A stretch of 64,000 nucleotides of DNA from Halichondria panicea (lineage: Eukaryota > Porifera > Demospongiae > Suberitida > Halichondriidae): NCBI RefSeq assembly GCF_963675165.1, contig NC_087386.1, positions 4,966,169-5,030,168 of the forward strand, read 5' to 3'. The notes below the pieces were generated by a model that did no database searches, was not told where the DNA came from, and was given only the letters and a program-made list of their open reading frames with translations. Below are positions 60,201-64,000 of this stretch, piece by piece. Positions within the stretch are counted from its first letter, which is position 1. Each line of letters opens with the position of its first letter. The position numbers and the translations under genes were made by a program.

Positions 60201-63200
60201 CCGAACGAACACACGGGAGTTTTTCTCAGATTTGTGTGTATTAAACAATTTGTGCACAGCCGCGTTTAGCTATAGCTACCTCTATAGCTAACGTGGGTAC
60301 AAGCAATTTTGCTCGCAAAATGTTTCCTAAAATTTGTTGTGGCGAGGCTATCCTAAGCGAAGCCCTCTGGCAGCCGGGTGAGCATGCAGACTCAGAATAC
60401 ACAGACAGACGGGCAGACAGACAGACAAACTGACTACTATAACCCGCAGCAGCCACCTAAGGTGCCTCGAATTAACAATTCTTGGAACGGTCACACATCC
60501 GCTTCCAAAAATTTAACAACCAATAGTCACTTTACAAAACCACTTCGAAGGCCTTGCATAGAATTTAATATTGCCTTTCCTGCGAGTTAAATCATGGGTC
60601 ACCCCCCACTTAGTTGAAGAGACACAGCTAGTGCATGCAGCTAAATGTGTGTTTGTCTAAAAAATGGATTCCATTACGTACCAACATAAATAATACTAAG
60701 ACTAAAGACTAGTACAAAGGCTCTTCTCCTTATAATTCTTACTCATCACTCCATCAGCTACATGGTGATCGAGAGTGTGCATGCATTCAGTCTTACATTC
60801 CTGTGTGGGACACACAGTATAGCCCCTCGGCCCACAGTGCCACCCAAACCCTGAAACCTTATTATAAACAATTTATAGAAATTCATTTTCTAGAATTGCT
60901 GATATTAATTTATGGCCCTTGCAATAATCTTTACCCTCTAGACTCTGCTCTATGATGAATGATTAATGAATCCTGACTAATAATCGGTTTTTGGTTAACA
61001 GGTGTGTGGGTGTTATCCACACCTGTGCCCACTGTATGCAATAGTTACTGGAAATTGTCACACACTCTTCATTTGTTATTAGCCCCACTAGTGCAAAGTA
61101 CGTGACATCAGCTAACCACGTTCTGCCGGCAAGCGTGTGCTCCAGACTGCACTCTAGACACCCCAGGAGAATAGGGTTGGGGATAGGCTAATAAAGGTAT
61201 TCAACATCTGCTATATGAACGTGGGAGCATCCTGATAGGGAGAATCTTCCAATTCCTGTTTACTTATTTTAATGTACATGGCCTTGAAAATGAATTAAGG
61301 ACCTAGCCAATAATGCTGTGTTACAATGTAGCTATACACTGCAGCATAATTATACAATAATGTTAGACTTCAGAATGTTAATTAGTGATAGCACAGCTAA
61401 TTGCGTACAAAAACTCCCTGTATATATAATCGCATAGCTCCACGAATAGGTCTCGCTACAAAACTAAGTTTAGGCATTGAAATTTAATCCCATATTGATT
61501 GTGAGAAAATCTCTCACGGTAGGAAGGTGAGTGAATACAACGCACATACTAGACAATGGAATTGTTGTATTTTGTTCAATTTCTGGGAAATGATTTGAAA
61601 CAAATCATAACTATTAAGCAAAAATGTGGGTACAATTAGATCACACTGTATACACAATCAATCCTCAGATTGAAAAAGTGTGTATGCATGCATACCATGA
61701 GTATAACATTACGGATTCTGTCATAAATGTAGCACAACTAAGCATTTTTCACAATCTTAGAAAGTTCTTAGGAAGCTACTGGGATGATCTCAAAGACACA
61801 CCATACATAAAAATTAATGTCGATGGTTAATCGAGAATAATTTTGCAGGACAAAACAGTGGGTAAAGAAATTTTAGGTATGGTAAAGGCAATTTAACCAA
61901 AAGGTAGTAGGTAAGTAGGGTGTATGGTAAAGGGTCACTAAACGAAGAAGCTAAATTCACACTCACCTCTCCGGCATGACTTGCATGATGCAGAGCAGTC
62001 CACTGGAAATTGTCAAATGCATTCACATCAGCTCTGAGAAAAACAAACATTAACTTTTTACTTCTAGATTTCTGACGAATATTACAAAGGAAATAAAGGA
62101 CACTCTCTGAGCAGGGGACAACTGTAACCAGTATATTTTTATACTTTTACAGTGCTCCCATCATCAAAATCTCACTACTTTCATATTCAAGTATGGTGTA
62201 CAAAACCTTTTGGTAGAAACAATGTATCTAAAATTAAAGTGCAAAGTGTCCTCCTTCATTCAGAAGTGTCACTGCATCAGCTGAGACTGCCATACACAAG
62301 ACCTTGAAGTACACAACTCACCCTTTCTCTAGTAGGTACTTGATGACATCAATCCTGCCATGAGCGGCTGCCACCATGAGAGGGGTCTTGTTGTACTTGT
62401 CCCTGCAATCAACAGACAGGCCAGTACTGAGGGCACTCTGTAGTGACTCCAGGTTGCCATGGCGAACTGCCTCGTACAGTTGCATATACTGACGCTCTGC
62501 AAGGGGACGAAGATATAGTAACAGAGAACTCTTTTTGAACTTGTAAACAATAATTTTCCTTGTACTTATAACGGCATAAAATTATTCGCCTCTCCGTAAA
62601 GTTTCAAGGATGTGTTAAATGTATACAAATTAATGAGAGCCTTAACCGCATAGCCACTATAATTATGAGAGCCTGACTAGCTCTACATGTAGACAAACAA
62701 ACAGACATGATAGCAACCTACGTATAGCTACAGAGGTCACACATCAGGAAAAAAATTCTGAAACACATGCAGCAAGGACATGTAGCTATACAATGTAATG
62801 CAGTTAACAGGTATACCTGGATGAATAAGGTACCAGGGGGAGTCATCCAATAGTGTATGTGGGAGAGAGTAGTCTCTGGGAAAGCGTTGGACATCAGTCA
62901 CAAACTGTTCCCTCTCAATCACTCCCCCAGGCACTCCAGCTGTGGGAGCTCGCTCCTGCTCATAGTAGATGGGGAACAGAATCTTAGTCTTGCCACCACC
63001 CTAGGAAGATCAAGGGAAGCAATGTGCAATACCTTCAGTTGTTAGCACATGTAGCTAAGAACTTATTGAACTAACATAACGGTACAGCAAAATTAATGTT
63101 ATTGAAATTCGTACATGCAATACCAAGCAGGGGCAAGTGGATTAAACTCCAAAATTACAATAAACTAACGACTGACTAATCAAAACGCCTGACAGTTGTT

Positions 63201-63769
63201 GAATGTGTAGTTCAAGTTTCACAGTATGCATCTCATACCTTTCCTTTCTTTCCTCCTTTCTTTCCTTTCTTGCCCTTCTTCGCCTTCTTCTTTATATCGT
63301 CCCCAGGCTTGAGCTTGTATTGCTGGGAGAGTGTGCGTGTGTGATCAATGGATGAAAGGTCCACCACATACAGACTGCAAGCATGCTAATATTAGGTACC
63401 TAGCTATAAGTGAAACGTTGTTTTTTGAGTGGGGTTGAATAAGTGCAGCACTGTACTCCTTTGAACCTCTAGTGTATACAGACACTAGATTGTGTGTACT
63501 TGTGCATGCATGAAGGCAGAATTTCATAACAAACTCACAGCATGAATGAACTTCTGTTCTGTGAGGAAGTCTTCGTAGTTGAGTTTGCCCTCTCCCTTCT
63601 TGTCGTAGACTTTGAGGAGCTTATCAAACTCTTCTGATTGCAGAGGCACCCCTATCCCTTGTAGGACCTCCGTAAACTTGTCTGAGGGAATGACCCCTGA
63701 CCTCTCTTCATCTTGTCCTCTGAGCACATCCATCACAGCTATCTTATTCACCACCATCCAGTCATACAG
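54205..63769 (-). CDS. ANKEF1: ANKEF1-like ankyrin-repeat and EF-hand protein, 3' part (468 codons in window)
   Basis: Exons 63539-63769, 63239-63322, 62817-63000, 62322-62496, 61967-62033, 57835-57965, 57025-57155, 55708-55805, 54482-54652 and 54205-54339 join in phase to a TAG stop. In order: a pair of EF-hand-like motifs (VYDKKGEGKLNYEDFL is the better), a Lys-rich tract (KKAKKGKKGKKGGKKGK), a linker, about four ankyrin repeats (KTPLMVAAAHGRIDVIKYLL, WTALHHASHAGE, GGTPLMRAIETS, GHTALEVARNWGDEY), a second Lys-rich tract, and a basic tail (AEYVESARRRCSIGSM). EF-hands followed by ankyrin repeats are the ANKEF1/ANKRD5 layout, an axoneme-associated protein in vertebrates. The human protein is about 776 residues, so the first part, with the N-terminal ankyrin repeats, lies beyond the right edge. 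Intron 57966-61966 is 4.0 kb. Confidence 0.83.
57966..61966. other. ANKEF1 4.0-kb intron with one CAGA-containing repeat
   Basis: No exon is needed here because phase and ankyrin register are continuous across it. At 60395-60475 an imperfect (CAGA)n tract is followed by CTATAACCCGCAGCAGCC and a GCCTCGA segment, the same layout as the insertion ending at 28048. Everything else is AT-rich and unrecognised. Confidence 0.6.
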
Positions 63770-64000
63770 CTGGAGGGGGAGGGGGGTACACCAAGATATA
63801 TAGGAATCAGTAGGGTACAAACATTAAGTCAAAAATGAGTATATGCAGCATGTACAGTGTTACTGTACATTTCATCAGTTATCGGATAGAAACGTACAGT
63901 ATGCCGAGTTTGGAATGCACAGTTAAACTGTACAAACCACTAATTATACTCATGTCTTTCGTATGCGAAAACATGCAATTTGCAATCGAAAGAGCCTCGC
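63770..64000. other. ANKEF1 upstream intron, cut by the window edge
   Basis: Starts with the C-rich/T-rich acceptor tract of the EF-hand exon. No further exon is recognised before the edge. Confidence 0.5.

Overview
The window is animal nuclear DNA. It has spliced genes with short GT-AG introns, polyubiquitin, a Frizzled-type CRD joined to an NTR domain, and two ciliary (axonemal) protein genes, all packed with small foldback and inverted-repeat elements. An early-branching animal, most likely a demosponge, fits best (compact introns, intronless V8-like proteases, sFRP-like genes). The phylum is inferred; no RNA marker gene was found.

Left half (1-35 kb) is a tandem segmental duplication with an offset of about 17.5-17.8 kb. 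The ancestral block held a VPS13 gene (minus strand), polyubiquitin just upstream of it, and a pair of intronless genes for V8/glutamyl-endopeptidase-like proteins nested on the plus strand inside one VPS13 intron. In unit 1 (about 1-16.8 kb) VPS13 can be spliced from its ATG at 16095 across a 9.75-kb intron (1378-11128) that contains protease copies 1 and 2, and it runs off the left edge; its polyubiquitin is cut down to about one repeat. In unit 2 (about 18-35 kb) the polyubiquitin is complete (six repeats). Its VPS13 is broken: 13 intact N-terminal exons, then protease copies 3 and 4, then decayed mid-gene exons. The two units therefore lost opposite ends.

Right half (35-64 kb) carries a TEKTL1/CCDC105-like tektin-like gene (plus), then an array in which an sFRP-like gene (signal peptide, Frizzled CRD, Thr/Pro linker, NTR domain; minus) occurs four times. 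Each extra sFRP copy is flanked by decaying fragments of the neighbours, TEKTL1 exons on one side and ANKEF1 3' exons on the other. The complete ANKEF1-like gene (EF-hands, Lys-rich tracts, ankyrin repeats; minus) fills 54.2-63.8 kb and continues beyond the right edge. The ancestral order was TEKTL1 - sFRP - ANKEF1, and unequal exchange multiplied the middle gene.

The most interesting material is: (i) the four-member protease family nested in VPS13, with intact catalytic triads, a near-invariant C-terminal Cys/Gly module and variation concentrated around the active site; (ii) gene birth and decay inside it (a lost promoter, a lost and re-created start codon, a chimeric 3' flank); (iii) the sFRP array with hitch-hiking pseudogenes; and (iv) dated insertions of foldback elements, because the other unit supplies the empty site.
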